This document shows positions 22,962-35,094 of a stretch of DNA of 64,000 nucleotides, piece after piece. Every line of letters starts with the position of its first letter. The first letter of the stretch is position 1. This DNA is from Huntiella abstrusa. Lineage: Eukaryota > Ascomycota > Sordariomycetes > Microascales > Ceratocystidaceae. Position numbers and translations under genes: made by a program. The stretch spans positions 248,001 to 312,000 of the forward strand of contig JAJNMT010000034.1 in assembly GCA_025685495.1 (NCBI GenBank), read 5' to 3'. Under the pieces are notes generated by a model, which was not told the origin of the DNA, did no database searches, and saw nothing but the letters and a program-made list of their open reading frames with translations.

Positions 22962-25900
22962 TTACTCGTCCTCGTCAGGAATGCCCTCGTGGAAGTTGGT
23001 ACCGTCAGTGGTAGCCTTGATGATACCGGCACGAATGACGAAGTCACCAAAGTGCTCACCCTCCTCACGCTCCAGAGCCCATCTCTTGAGCAGAGGCTTG
23101 ACGGTAGCCAGGATCTCCTCCTCCTTGATGCTCTGCTTGTACAGCTTGTTGAGACGCTGGCCGTGGTAACCACCACCAAGGTACATGTTGTACGCACCGT
23201 ACGCCTTACCAACGAAACCAATCTCGGCCAACCAAGGACGAGCGCAACCGTTGGGGCAACCAGTCATACGCATGACGATAGAGTCATGACGCAGACCAAG
23301 CTCCTCAAGGTAGCCCTCGAGCTTGCCAATAAGGACGGGAAGGTAACGCTCAGACTCAGCCATGGCGAGACCGCAAGTGGGGAAGGCAACACAGGCAGAA
23401 GAAGACAGACGGAGACCAGAGAACTGGTGGTTGTCGAGCTTCCACTTCTTGAGAAGAGCCTTGATCATGTCGAGGTCGTCGTCGTGGATGTTGGACAGAA
23501 CAACGTGCTGGTTACCAGTGAGACGGAACTCACCAGTCTTGAGAGCAGCAACCTTGGTAGCCACATCGCGGAGACCAGTCTTCATGGCGAACTCAGGAGT
23601 GTTCTCAATACGACCGTTCTCAATGAACATGGTGAAGTGGTTAAGACCGGCGTCATCCTTGATCCAGCCAAAGACATCAACGTTGCTCTCGAACTTGAAA
23701 GGACGGGCAGGCTCGAATCTGCGGCCCCAAAGCTCCTCAACCTTGCCACGGAAGACATCGACACCCATGTCGTCAACAGTGTACTTGAGACGGGCGTGCT
23801 TACGGTTCTTACGGTCACCGTTGTCACGCTGGACAAGCATAACCTTCTCGCAGGCAACATCGACCTGGTCAGGAGTAACGAAACCCATCATGCGACCAGT
23901 CTGGGGGTAAGTCTTCTTGTTGTTGTGAGTAGTACCCATACCACCACCGCATGTCATGTTGAAACCAGCCAGGTTACCGTCCTCACCACGGATGGAAATC
24001 AGACCGATATCGTGAGCGTACACGTCGGTATCGTTGTGAGGGGGGGTAGCAATAGTGATCTTGAACTTACGGGGCAGGTAGGTGGGACCGTACAGGGGCT
24101 CAAAGTCCTGGACAGTGTCGCCAACAACCTGAACCTTCTTGTCATCGTCATCCAGCAGCCAAATCTCGTGGTAGGCACGGGTGGCGGGAAGAAGACGAGT
24201 GCTGATGCGCTGAGAGCACTCCCAGATCTGCTTGTGGAAGGCAGAGTGCTTAAGAGTGGGCGAGCACATAATGGTACGGTTGACATCACCGCAAGCAGCC
24301 AGAGAGGTCATCAGAGCACGGTTGATAGCCTGCATAGCGGGCTTAAGCTTACCCTTGACAATACCGTGGAACTGGAAGGTCTGACGGGTGGTAAGCTTCA
24401 TGGTACCGTTACCCAGGTGGGTAGCAATATCGTCCATGGCAATCCACTGCTGAGGGGTGGCTACAGCACCGTCAAGACGGCAACGAATCATGAAGGAGTA
24501 AGCGGGCTCAAGACCCTGGGCCTTGCGCTGATCACGGATATCACGGTCATCCTGCATGTAGGTACCGTGGAACTTGGTAAGCTGGCAATCGCTCTCGCTG
24601 ATACGACCAGTAGTGGTGTCGTTCAGACCCTCAACAATGGTACCACGAAGGAAGTTGGAAGCAATCTTGATGTCCTCGTTGGTAATCGGGGCAGGCTCTT
24701 CGGGAAGACCCTCAACGTTGTCAACACCCAGGGCGGCCCAAATCTTGGGCTCCCACTCATTGTAACCAGTCTGGTAACCATCAGGATCCTGGTCGTCACC
24801 GAGACCGACATCAGCAAGACGCTTAGCACCGAGGTTGCTGAGAACACGGTCGAGATCCTTGGCGGGCTTGTTGTAGTAGATCTTGTCCTCCTTGCGGGGC
24901 CAGTAGTGGCTGTCACCCAGACCGAAGACGGAGTAGTTGACAGAAGCAAGATCAAGAGAGGTGTTGTCCTTGAGGGCGTTCCACAGAGCGTGACCGTTCT
25001 GGGGGAACTCACCCTGACCGGCAGTAGAGCTGACGAAGATGATGTTCTCCTCGGAAGCAAGATCCTCAATGGGGTAGTCCTCCATGGTCATAACCTGAGT
25101 CTTAAGGCCACGGGCTCTACCACGGTTGGCAAGACGGGTAGCAACAGAGCCACCGTTACCGTTGTCGGAAGCGTAAAGGACGGTCAGAGGAGCACCGAAA
25201 AGACCGTCAAGAAGCTGGTCGTAGGCATCCTTAGCCTTGCGCTTCTGCTGCTCGCGGACCTCAGTACCGAAGTCCTGGGCAAGAGTAGCAGCGTACTGGG
25301 GCTGCTTCTGCATGAGCTGGGTGAGCTGGTTGTCGCGGTTAAGGAAGTCCTTGAGCTCCTTCTTGATGCGCTCAGAGTCCAGAGAGAAGTTGGGCTCGCC
25401 GTTCTCGTCGTTGCGGGGGTTCCAGCGGTACAGAGGCCAGTAACCGACATCAACAGCCTTCTTGGTCTCCTGGAGAACAGTCAGGGCAGAGTCGTGCTCG
25501 CCGAAGTAAGGCAGGTAGGCGAGAACAACGGAGGGACCCTGGAACTTATCGGCCTCCATAAGGGCCTGGAGGACCTGGGTGTAGGAGCTGTAGACAGCGG
25601 TGGAGGCAACGTAGACGTTACCAAAGTTCATGGCGTACAGACCAATGTCCTTCTTGCGACGCTCAGCCTCCTTGACGGAGCGCTCAGAGTAGGGGGTAGA
25701 GTCAATGATGAGCATGTTGACGTTCTGACCAGAGGCAAGAACGTGGTGAACACCAGAGTTACCGAAATCGTAAGACCAGGCGTCGGAACCAACCAGCCAC
25801 AGGGACTCGTTGTTAAAGAGGGCCTTGTTCTCAAGGAGCTTCTTGGACAGGTTGCTGCCATCAGCCTCAAGGGTCTTGATGAGCTCATCAGTACCAGCGG

Positions 25901-28012
25901 CAGCCTTGACAGAGTCGTTCAAAGCCAGGGACCACTTGGCGAGAAGCTGGGGAGCAGCCTCGGTAGTGAAATCCTTGGAAGAAGCAGCGGCCTTAGCCTC
26001 AGCAATGAAGCGACCACGCTTCTCGTGACGGGCCAGAAGCGAACCGAAACCGAACTCGGGGGTGGCGGCGACGGTCTTAGAGACACCGGCGTTCTCGGAA
26101 GAAAGAGCGTTGGCAACGAAAACGCGGTCACCAAAGAGCTGATCAAGGATCTTGGTGTAGGCGGTCTCGACCTTTGGGGACTCCAGAGTGTAGGCAGAGT
26201 CGGCAGCGACAGCGGCGTCAACACCAACATCGAGGTTCTGGATGGGCTTGTCCAGACCGAGGTTTTGAATGACACCGCGGAGGGCCTGGTAGACGGTGGC
26301 GGTAGTGATCTGCTGGAGCTGGTGACCGACAATGGTCTCAATGCCGCCAGGGGTGCTCTTGACCGAGGTCAAAACGTCAAGAAGGAGAGGACCCCACTTG
26401 GTAGTCTTCCGACGAATCTGCTCAAGAACGGCTATTCTCTTGACCGACTTGGGGATGGACTCGACAAGCTTGGCGCCGAGCCATGGGCGGTAGAGGCGGG
26501 CAGTGAGGATACCGGTACCGGCAACGGTCTCATCCGCAGAAGCGGCTTCAACGGCGTCAACAAACAGGTGGCTGTTGGCACCAAAAACGAAGACGCAGTT
26601 GGTGGCGGTGGCAGAACCAACGTACTCGAAAGCTCTGTAGGTGCGGCCAGTGGCCTCGGCAAGCTTAGCCCAGATATCGGCGGCGTAAGCGACGATATCC
26701 TCCGAAGTGACAGCGGGCTTCTGGGCAGCCTCAGCATCGTCAGTGGGGGCAGCAGCGGGAGCCGCAGCCTTCTCGTCAGCGTAGATGGTAGTCTCGCTGG
26801 GAGGAGAAGTCTTGAAGACAGTGATGGCCTCCTCGTTCAAGAGAGCCTTGATGAGGATAGGAGCCTCATAGTTGATGGGCTCCTCCTGGATAGAGCTGGG
26901 GAAGAAGTGAATGACACCCTTGCCGGAGCGGATGGCCAGAGCGTGGGCAGTCACGGCCATATCCTGAGCCTCCTGGATGCTCTCAGACTGAAGGAAGGTC
27001 CAGCCAGCATTGCGAATGGCAGTGATGGGGGAGTAATCGGGGTCCTCCTTGGGGCCCAGAGAAACGTGAATGACGACTGGGGAGTTGGCAAGCTTGTAGA
27101 GATGGCCGATGGACTGAAGAAGAATAGAAGAAGTGGTGGTGACTGAAGTGTAGCGGCCTTCACGGATGTGCGAGAAAACCGACAGAAGGGGATCGGCGTT
27201 GAAGCGGGCGGGAATGACCTATACAGGATTTTTTGTTAGCCAACTGATTTTTTTCAACGTCGTGCTGTATGTTGTTGAACTGCCCGTCGTGCATGAGCCG
27301 AAAATGGCTTACACAAGACAAGGCGTAAATGTTCGTGCATTGACCATCTGCGTGTACAGGGGTCTGAAAAAAAGATGCGATGGCGACATACCTCGGTCTC
27401 AGACGTCGTAGAGATCAAGCTCTTGGTACGCTGGGCGGCGATGGTCTTGAGGGCGGGAGAGAATTCGGAATCCGCGTCAAGAGCGGGCTGAACGGAAATG
27501 ACTACATCACTAGCGAGGTAGGCAACACGGGCGACTGGATGATTGAAAAGAAACGGAGTTAGAATGACGAACCAATAACTCGGTAGAAGGTCTTGTAGTT
27601 CATGGTTGTGAAGTGCAATGATGTTAAAGTTGGCGCAAGATATCGATGTCTATGAGTATTATCGGAATAGGAAAGAGTTGTCTTGTGAATAGTAGAAGGA
27701 TGTAGTTGTGCTCTTTCCATCTAAATGTATCGGTGGTGATGTTACACATCGTATGAATCGGGAAAGAAGCGAAACAAGAAGGCAGTAGTAGAGACGACAA
27801 GAGTGTTGTATAGTCGCGATATATATGGCGGTTCATATAACTCGGAATGCATGGTTGACGACTTATATGATATGCGGTCCGGTAGCAGCGGTAACAGAGC
27901 CAACAAAAACACCAAAACAGTACACAACCAAAGTGTATCAAGACCGTCCACGGAAACAACGTTAAACAAGCAACTTACCGGCCACGCTAGGGGAGCCAAT
28001 CGCACCAGACAT
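22962..28012 (-). CDS. MET5: Sulfite reductase (NADPH) beta subunit
   Basis: Preferred exons are 28012-27979, 27534-27392 and 27218-22962, giving 1477 residues, close to the 1442 of yeast Met5. The hemoprotein beta subunit reduces sulfite to sulfide in methionine and cysteine synthesis. Order: N-terminal pyruvate:ferredoxin-oxidoreductase-like region, a flavodoxin-like domain (LTVLYASDNGNGGS, VFVSSTAGQGEFPQ-type stretch), then the sulfite/nitrite reductase repeats with TCGGGMGTTHNNKK. The siroheme/4Fe-4S cysteines are present as CVAFPTCG and GCPNGCARPW. Introns are 444 and 173 bases. A second possible first exon (27603-27573) fits in the same phase. Codon bias is strong, as expected of a highly expressed gene, and leaves the opposite strand open for over 1,400 codons. 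Confidence 0.93.
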
Positions 28013-30974
28013 TGCGGCTTCTTGGTCTGTTTGTAATGAACTTGTCTGCCAGAAGCGCAACGACATAGTAGGAAAAGAAGAAGAAGGGAAAGCTTCGACT
28101 CCAGAAGAGGGGCGGTTAGTCGGTGATAAATGGATTTGGCCAACAGTGGAGGCCCCCAGGACAAGAATGGAACACTGAGTAATGGCACGACCTAAGCGGG
28201 TTACCAGGTTCAAGCGGCAGTACTAAGATGGGTTTGTCAAATTGGTGGGATGGTCCGGCAAGGAAGACTGCTTTAGCACCTATGTAGAAGGGCGTGTTTT
28301 CCTACTGTTGCTTGAGTGTGTATGTAGGATCCGGCTTGTTAGGACCGTGAAGGCGGGGGGATGCGAGCGGGGGGTATATACAGGAGACACGGGGTGTGTG
28401 AGTCTACCTACCTTTTTGAATACCGGGTGATGAGGAATTTAGAAGTTTGAAGCTTTGGCGTCAGACGAATGGCAAGTTAGAGTTCCACTTTGAGTAGAAG
28501 GTTTAACAATAGTTCATATAGACAAGTTCAAATCCAACTGTAACGGTATCAAACGTTGGTGCATATAGATAGTATACACACATAGAGTTACCAGTACCAG
28601 TCAGGGCCTATAAAATCTTCACCAAAGACATTCAAAATGAGACAATAGTATGACTAGATCAAACCCAAAGTCTTTCTGCCGGATCTATTCAACCGCAGTT
28701 TCCCTTCTCCCAAGATGCAAATGTACATTGCTAAGCAATAACCCCAACCCCGTTCCTGTTAAACTCTACACAGAATCGACCATTTCTCTACATTAGGTCA
28801 AAAAAAATGTCGCGAGAAAAAAAAAGACTTAATCCTAATTACTACTTTGGGTCAAATCGGAACATGCAATGGCCTAGTCAAAGGCTTTGCTTTGTAACTA
28901 CCTGCATCCAGGTTGGCTGGATTCCCAGTCTTGCGACATGGAGTTGGCGGGGCGCATCTGTCTGTCGGGATTGCGTGATCGATTAGCGCTTTCTCAGGTG
29001 CATTGCACCACCGCCCACCATGTATTGTCCATGATAATTTTTTGCCATTGAAGTGTCATTTGTTGTTAAGGTATTGCCTGAATTATGAGTTGGTGTGACA
29101 GTGTGGCGGACTACAAGTGACTTGTATGAAGACGTCTTCTTGGTAGTTGTGATATCGTGACGTATACTCTTTGAAGGCCCAACTTAGATTCCCAAAGCAA
29201 ACAGAAAATCCGCATCCCTTGTAAACGAAATCCACGAAAGCCACTGGTGTGCTAGATTGCTAAACTCTTCTGCACCCCACTATCAATCATCCTCCAATGA
29301 CGCCTATGACATTCTGCACCAAGTCCGGGACCCTTAAAATCAAGCATTGTCTCTCCATGTATTGGTAGACAAAAGGTTAAGCCTCTACACCCAGGGGAAC
29401 CGAAAACCACCACCGGTTCCGGCCTCGCGTCATTCGCCCCAAAAACGCATGCGCCCTAGAACAATCAGAGAGTCAAAAAAAGACTTCCTTATCACCCCAC
29501 CTATACCCAGCAATCGCAATACTCAAGAAAAAAAAAACAAGGGCAGAAAAAAAAAGTGACCAGGAACCAACTAGTTGAAGCTGATCACTTACAACCAATC
29601 AGAACGCTCTATTTCATCAGCACTAGATTCTCTTAACCCATAATAACCAAGTGAACCTTCCTCACCGGAGCAGCCCGTGGGCCGACCCATGGATCACGGC
29701 ATCGGCCATATAGAAAAGAGTCAATACGTGCCCCCTTTTCAGGTAACCAAAAGGCACATGAGCATTGACGAATGCAACTGTCTGGATGATGTGATTGATC
29801 TATTTGCAACCCAGAATTCTCAAGGCCAACAGGCAACGAGGGTGCCGTATACGGCGTTGTACATATGCATACCGGATACGAGTCCGTAGGCGTATCCGGA
29901 AAGCATCCTCAAGGTAAGATGCGGAGAAATTTCCGGAGTCCAGGGTCGAGTAGTAAGTCAGGATTTCGCAATTGATTTCTTACAATTTGATCATGCCAAC
30001 AAATTGCATCATCGACTCCACTGTGAACCCTTTGATTTAGGGTAGCCACATGATCATGTGATGTGGGGAACTGACTGTATATCGTGAAGTCATGACAGTA
30101 TTGACTAATCTCTGTGTATAGTAAGTGTATAAGACAAAATCCAACGACATTGGGTAACATACGAATGTAAAAGGTTGACTACAATATACCAAAAATGTCC
30201 AATAAGAAGTGATTACATTCATGATCGAATGGCATCACCATAGCTCAAGACAGATGGAAACAGATTGAATCAGTAATATTTGAAAGTTTTATTCATAAAT
30301 ACAATCGACAACCACCGGTAGCCGTTGTTTTATTTCAAGTTAAATACTTATGTTCACATAGTTGATATACATCATGCTTAGATTGGAAGAACCACCCAAC
30401 ACTGGCCAAGTAAAAAATATTAAACCAAACGCCCTTGAGACGTTGACGGTCAAGAAGAAGAATTCAAAGACAGCTGACTGCAAACCCCACAACCACTATC
30501 ATGACCATAATCATAAACAATGTGGTGCGATTAGTGCTCGAGCAAACCCGAATCCAATTGGGGGTGCCTCTAAGAGTGCTTAACAGCACATCTAAGAGCA
30601 TGTCGGTTGACTTTGTCATTAAAAGTCGATAAGAATGACCAAATGCCTTGGGTTCGTCGATAGTTATGTACATACATATTCCGAGGGAAACTCGCATAGC
30701 TGGTGTTTAGCTATTCGTTTGGCGACTTGGCTCGGCGTTATAGGGAACCCTCGAAACCGATACCAAGTATGTACCAAACCGAAGTGACCCAGAGCTCATC
30801 TTCTCTCTCATATGTTTAAATCGACCCTGCCAACTTATGCCGCTGACCCGAAATTTTCATTATACGATGCGTCGTAAAAGCCACTGGCGTGCAAAATAAT
30901 GCATCTTCATTTTGTCGTAACAAACATTGCAACCTCGATCCACAAGGTCCAAACAAAAGATTTGATATCTGTGT
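28013..30974. other. Gene-free region MET5-KEI1
   Basis: Almost 3 kb without a recognisable gene. It contains the MET5 promoter with a TATATA at 28375-28380 (363 bases upstream of the MET5 ATG), several A runs (28801-28830, 29528-29562), and a block of palindromes and nested inverted repeats at 29844-29937 listed separately. Short frames of 60-80 codons show no family resemblance. Confidence 0.55.
29844..29937. repeat. Block of palindromes and nested inverted repeats
   Basis: Within 94 bases there are a perfect 12-base palindrome GCCGTATACGGC (29844-29855), a 9-base stem CCGGATACG (29872-29880) pairing with 29891-29899 across a 10-base loop, and a nested hairpin: TCCGGAAA (29895-29902) with TTTCCGGA (29930-29937) enclosing GCATC (29903-29907) with GATGC (29918-29922). 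The second and third structures overlap and cannot form together. Function is unknown. Confidence 0.6.
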
Positions 30975-31922
30975 TTAAACAATCTCATCAGTGGTCTTGC
31001 GGAAACGAGCTTGCATAGAGCGAGCCCACTCGTCCTGGTCGGCAATGTCAAACCAGTATGACCGACCAACGTTGATCATGATACGAGCAATCTTGCCGCG
31101 GTAAGTGTGGCCCTGGGCACTATCCTCGGTGAAGGGAGCACCCAAAAGCTTGACAGGATCGTTGGTTTCGACGTTGGCCTGGTTAACGCGACGACGCAGG
31201 CACTGTTGAGCATGAGCGGCGATGATGAAGCACAAGTAAAAGCGCGACAGAGTAACCAGAGCAATCAGCATAATACTAAAGGCAGTGTCTTGTGGCATAC
31301 TTGAAGACGACTTGGCGGAAAGGCTACCGCTAGTAACCTTCAAAGGCGTCTGGGAGGTAACCGAATCATCGGCCTGAGCATCTTCAGCGGCTCTGGCGAC
31401 ATACCACGAGACAGCAAAGGAAATCGTGAGACCCAAGTTGACAAAAGAATCGATAATGTACAGCCAGGCGAAGGCAAGAACTTCAAATGGAGAGCCCTTG
31501 CGGATGTGTGGGATCCAATAGGCGAGACAGGTGATAACGGCGACGCAGTACAGATAGGTAGGTATTTGCAGGGCATTAAGGCTATAGCCTGTCAAGATAG
31601 CCAACAGACCGTAGATTCCGGTGGCTTTGTTGAAGGCAAGGAGAACAGCAATAAGTTCCGTTGCGAGGTCCAATCCGACAAAGCCAAGAAACTTCTGTAA
31701 GGGGTAATCATAGTCAGCAAAACCAGAACTGGTAAATGTAAATCCAAACGACGTCATTGGTAAACACGTGACACGATAGATTGTCTAATACACACGACCG
31801 CTCGGGCAGTGGCTATACGAGATATGCGTGGTTTCCAAACCAATGATTTCGTAACCTGGAAAGGATGTATTTTGACCTACCTTGGGACGAGGAACACGGA
31901 ACAGGCGAGAGCAAGAACGCAT
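30975..31922 (-). CDS. KEI1: Inositolphosphorylceramide synthase regulatory subunit Kei1
   Basis: Exons 31922-31881 and 31694-30975 encode 253 residues; the 186-base intron has a GTAGGT donor and TTACAG acceptor. Splicing joins RVPRPK to KFLGFVGLDLATELIAVL, which reproduces the PRPK-FLGF start typical of the Kei1 (DUF1753) family. An unspliced start inside the intron (31757) would give a poorer N terminus. Four membrane segments follow (ATELIAVLLAF; GLLAILTGYSL; YCVAVITCLAYW; LGLTISFAVSWY), a Ser-rich loop, and a fifth (FSIMLIALVTLSRFYLCFII). Kei1 binds Aur1 in the Golgi and is needed for IPC synthase activity and location. The yeast Kex2 cleavage site (Lys-Arg) is not evident in the loop. 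Confidence 0.88.
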
Positions 31923-34900
31923 CTTGACGAAAAAGATACAAATGATGTGTATAAAGGGCGGAGAAGTCGATCGCGTGCTCAATTTCTAACAACGGAGCAA
32001 CCAAGGATAATCAATCTCACAAAACACAATATTCCAGTGTAATGAGAAGTCGACGCACAAAGTCAAGAAATGAATGAATGTGAAAATAGCGGGGAAAGGC
32101 TTTATATAACTGCGAGATTCGGCTCACAATAGGCGATGATTTCCGGATAAGATTGACGATTGAAGATTTCAGGTATTGATCTGAGTCGTGATAGTGGAAC
32201 GTCAACGTGATCGAATGGACTTAAAGCCGATGCAAGGCACTGAGAACAACTGGCGAATAGATAATGAAAGACGATATCCCAATGTTTGCAGCTATTCAGA
32301 AGGAGTCTGCAGGTAGAAATGCAATGCAACTAAAACAAAGCAAACCCACAGAGAAATAGGCGGGGAAGTAAAGGGATTAAATCTGGTGACGATGAAGGCG
32401 CAGGTCAACAGGAAAGACGAATACTCGGCGGAAACAAGACAGAGAAAAAGGAGTTATTAAGTATTAAAATAGTAACAAAATGCAGCGAGTAAAAATATCG
32501 AGAGCGAGAAAACAGAAATTGAAACAGATGAGGTACTTGCTTGACCAAACCAAAGACTTTTTTTTCTCGTTCCTCGAATTAAAAGGGTGGGCACGAAAGG
32601 CTTTAAAACCTAAAACCAGACTTTAGTAGGCAATAGGCAGGAGGCGTTCAAGGGAAGAAAAAAACCACTGGTAATTACCGCCACCCTTGAAAAACCCGAA
32701 GTGAACGGAGAGTTGCAAGGGCCCGATCGGTTCAGTGCCGTGATGGAACTCCTCTTGTGGGCTTTGACAGTGATGATGCTAGGCTTCTACAATTCTATCT
32801 GGATTATTGATTAAGCGTTACACGGGACTTGGCATATAGTATCGGTAAACTGCATCTTGATGAGGCCATGATTTGGTGATTTCGAGGAAGAATTTGGGAG
32901 TAACAACATACATACGCGCGGGTTAGGTATGACGTTGTCTATATCCATGTAATCTATAGACTGTTGCAGACAAGCAAACACACTTTGGATCTCTAGTCTC
33001 CTCACTTTCACCACAACTCTATGTAGCCGAATGTCTGCTCAAATCATCCCCCACGCACAGACTACACAAGTCACGTTGCTGGCGGACTTGTCAAGCAAAA
33101 AGTTTCCGCGTTCATGTAAGGGCCGGACTCATTGTAAAGTCCACAGATGACGGATATCGATCGATTCTAATACACATTAACTCGCGGAACTGGTGGAACT
33201 GATCCTACCGGGAACACCCTCTTTTTTCAAATCAGATTTGATACCAACCTTATAAGACACAAACCAGATCACTATTCCCGTCTTCTTGGACGTCCCCGGC
33301 ATGTCTAGTTTTGAACAGAGGCCTCCACCCACTGACAGCCGTAACCACTGTTTTCAGTCAATCAGAGTTGTCGGCAGACCACTGAAAATCATTACAGGGA
33401 GAACATCTAGACAAAGTCAAGACAATATACATACCCTGCTAATTTGTCAGCCTACCCAACCAAACAGCCGATGACGCTCTGACGTTTCGCTTTTAATTTG
33501 GTGGGTAGACTTCTCTTCAACTTGCCATCCGACAGCCGCCAGGCGCAAATGTTACGATATGTCATCATCCCGATGGTAATGATGGATCAGTGGAGAGGTC
33601 ACGAGAGTCTCCTTTGAAGACGATCCTACCTCAAATACCACATGCACAATGTCAACATATCCGGATTCATCCAATGGTCCTTCCATACAATGACAGAAAA
33701 TAGAATTTCCGAGCAATCCGAAGTCCTCGGTATCCCTTTTTCTGCATTTCGTCACTACACACAACCACCCGCTTTCATGCCCTGAACAAAAGACAACAAC
33801 AAAAAAAAAGCCTCCGTCCAGTGTTCTTTGTGACAACGCCAACCATCTTGGCGGCGGACTTAAGCTTGTCCGTTTGTCCGTCCAAAGAAGCAGTGGCCAG
33901 CAAAGGTCAACACACAATCCCCGACCAAGACGTGCCATAAACCACAAAGCTTCCCTGGTTACCCAACTAAGCGAGAGCGCCAGATGGGCCAATGACGACA
34001 CCATGGCGGATCAAATGTGCCAGCCAGTTCACCTGTTGGCTGGTCAATTCAGCCCAAAAAGCCCTTTTTCTGGGCCAAGACGTGCCGCTGAAGACGCCCT
34101 GCGCGACAGCTTGGGCCACATGCTTCCCATCGAGCCTGTGGAGAGGCGTCAAAGAACATGCAAGTGCAAGGCATTCTAGGTTTGGTTTGTGCTTTGCTTT
34201 GCTTTTGGGTGGGTTTCTTCACTATACAGGAATGGGGGCATTTTGTCCCTTGGACTACTAAGCTAGTTAGCGAGGAGAAAACTCTTTCTCTGCTCGGGTT
34301 CTCGCCGAACTTACATGTGAATGTATGCTAGACGGAAGGGTACGGGAACCCCGTCTGCATTACCTAACATCAGCCATCACTGACCCAACGCGCAACCAAT
34401 ATCAAGCCCCAAGCTAGCCCCTATTTTCCGCCCATGAATCGTTGTCAGGGCACAGAACTATCCGAGACTGACTCCATAAATCGGTGCCTGGAACTTTACC
34501 GAATTGTACGAAGAAATCCACCGTAATACCGACAATTGTTAGTCCGACAGACACCATCCAGCCGTCTTATACGGAAACCAGCATCCCGGTTGACCCTGCA
34601 TATCCACGTTGTATTCCGGGAAAGCCTCGACAATGGCGGCTACAAAATAAGCAGTAACAAACTGACACTTTGGGTGCCTGGCTAAGCCTCCCAAAGAAGC
34701 ACCATGGAACGAAAAGAAATACGCCACAGTCGTGTTCAGGAACCGCCTTATACGGTACGCGCATTGCTCGTTTATGAACGAAGCATTCTTCGGAACCATG
34801 TGGGGATGAAAAACTTGGTGATATCTCAAGAATATCAACCACATAAACTTACATCTGAAACGTCCGGCATGAACGAACCCTTGACCTGGATCTCCCACCC

Positions 34901-35094
34901 AAACGTGGAATCTGATTTGCGAGTTACGCCGTCAGGGTTTTTGAACATAACTGTAACCCCGTTAACCCTATCATATACCAATGTCGTCATCCGACTTTTT
35001 CCCTGTTGGTGCTTGGTTTAGTGTGGGTGGATTGAGAGTGAGCTTGTTTGAGCTCAGTGAGATGTTAGTCATTACCCTGTGATAAACCCTCACT
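31923..35094. other. Gene-free divergent region KEI1/RKI1
   Basis: About 3.2 kb without a recognisable protein gene. Noted inside: a 12-base direct repeat CCAAGACGTGCC at 33925-33936 and 34075-34086, a hairpin CCAGCCA/TGGCTGG at 34020-34043, repeated CTTTG units near 34185-34205, and an AACCCTA motif at 34964-34970, about 125 bases before the RKI1 ATG. Confidence 0.5.

Noticed and set aside
22821..27146. A 1,441-codon plus-strand frame as a gene
   Set aside because: It lies wholly opposite MET5, begins with GTG rather than ATG, and has no recognisable motif; the sense strand is an unmistakable sulfite reductase.
31695..31757. ATG at 31757 as the KEI1 start
   Set aside because: It lies in the intron; joining the exon at 31922-31881 restores the PRPK-FLGF start typical of Kei1.
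34539..34898. A 119-codon minus-strand frame between KEI1 and RKI1
   Set aside because: No resemblance to any family, no supporting splice sites, and a length expected by chance in 3 kb of noncoding DNA.
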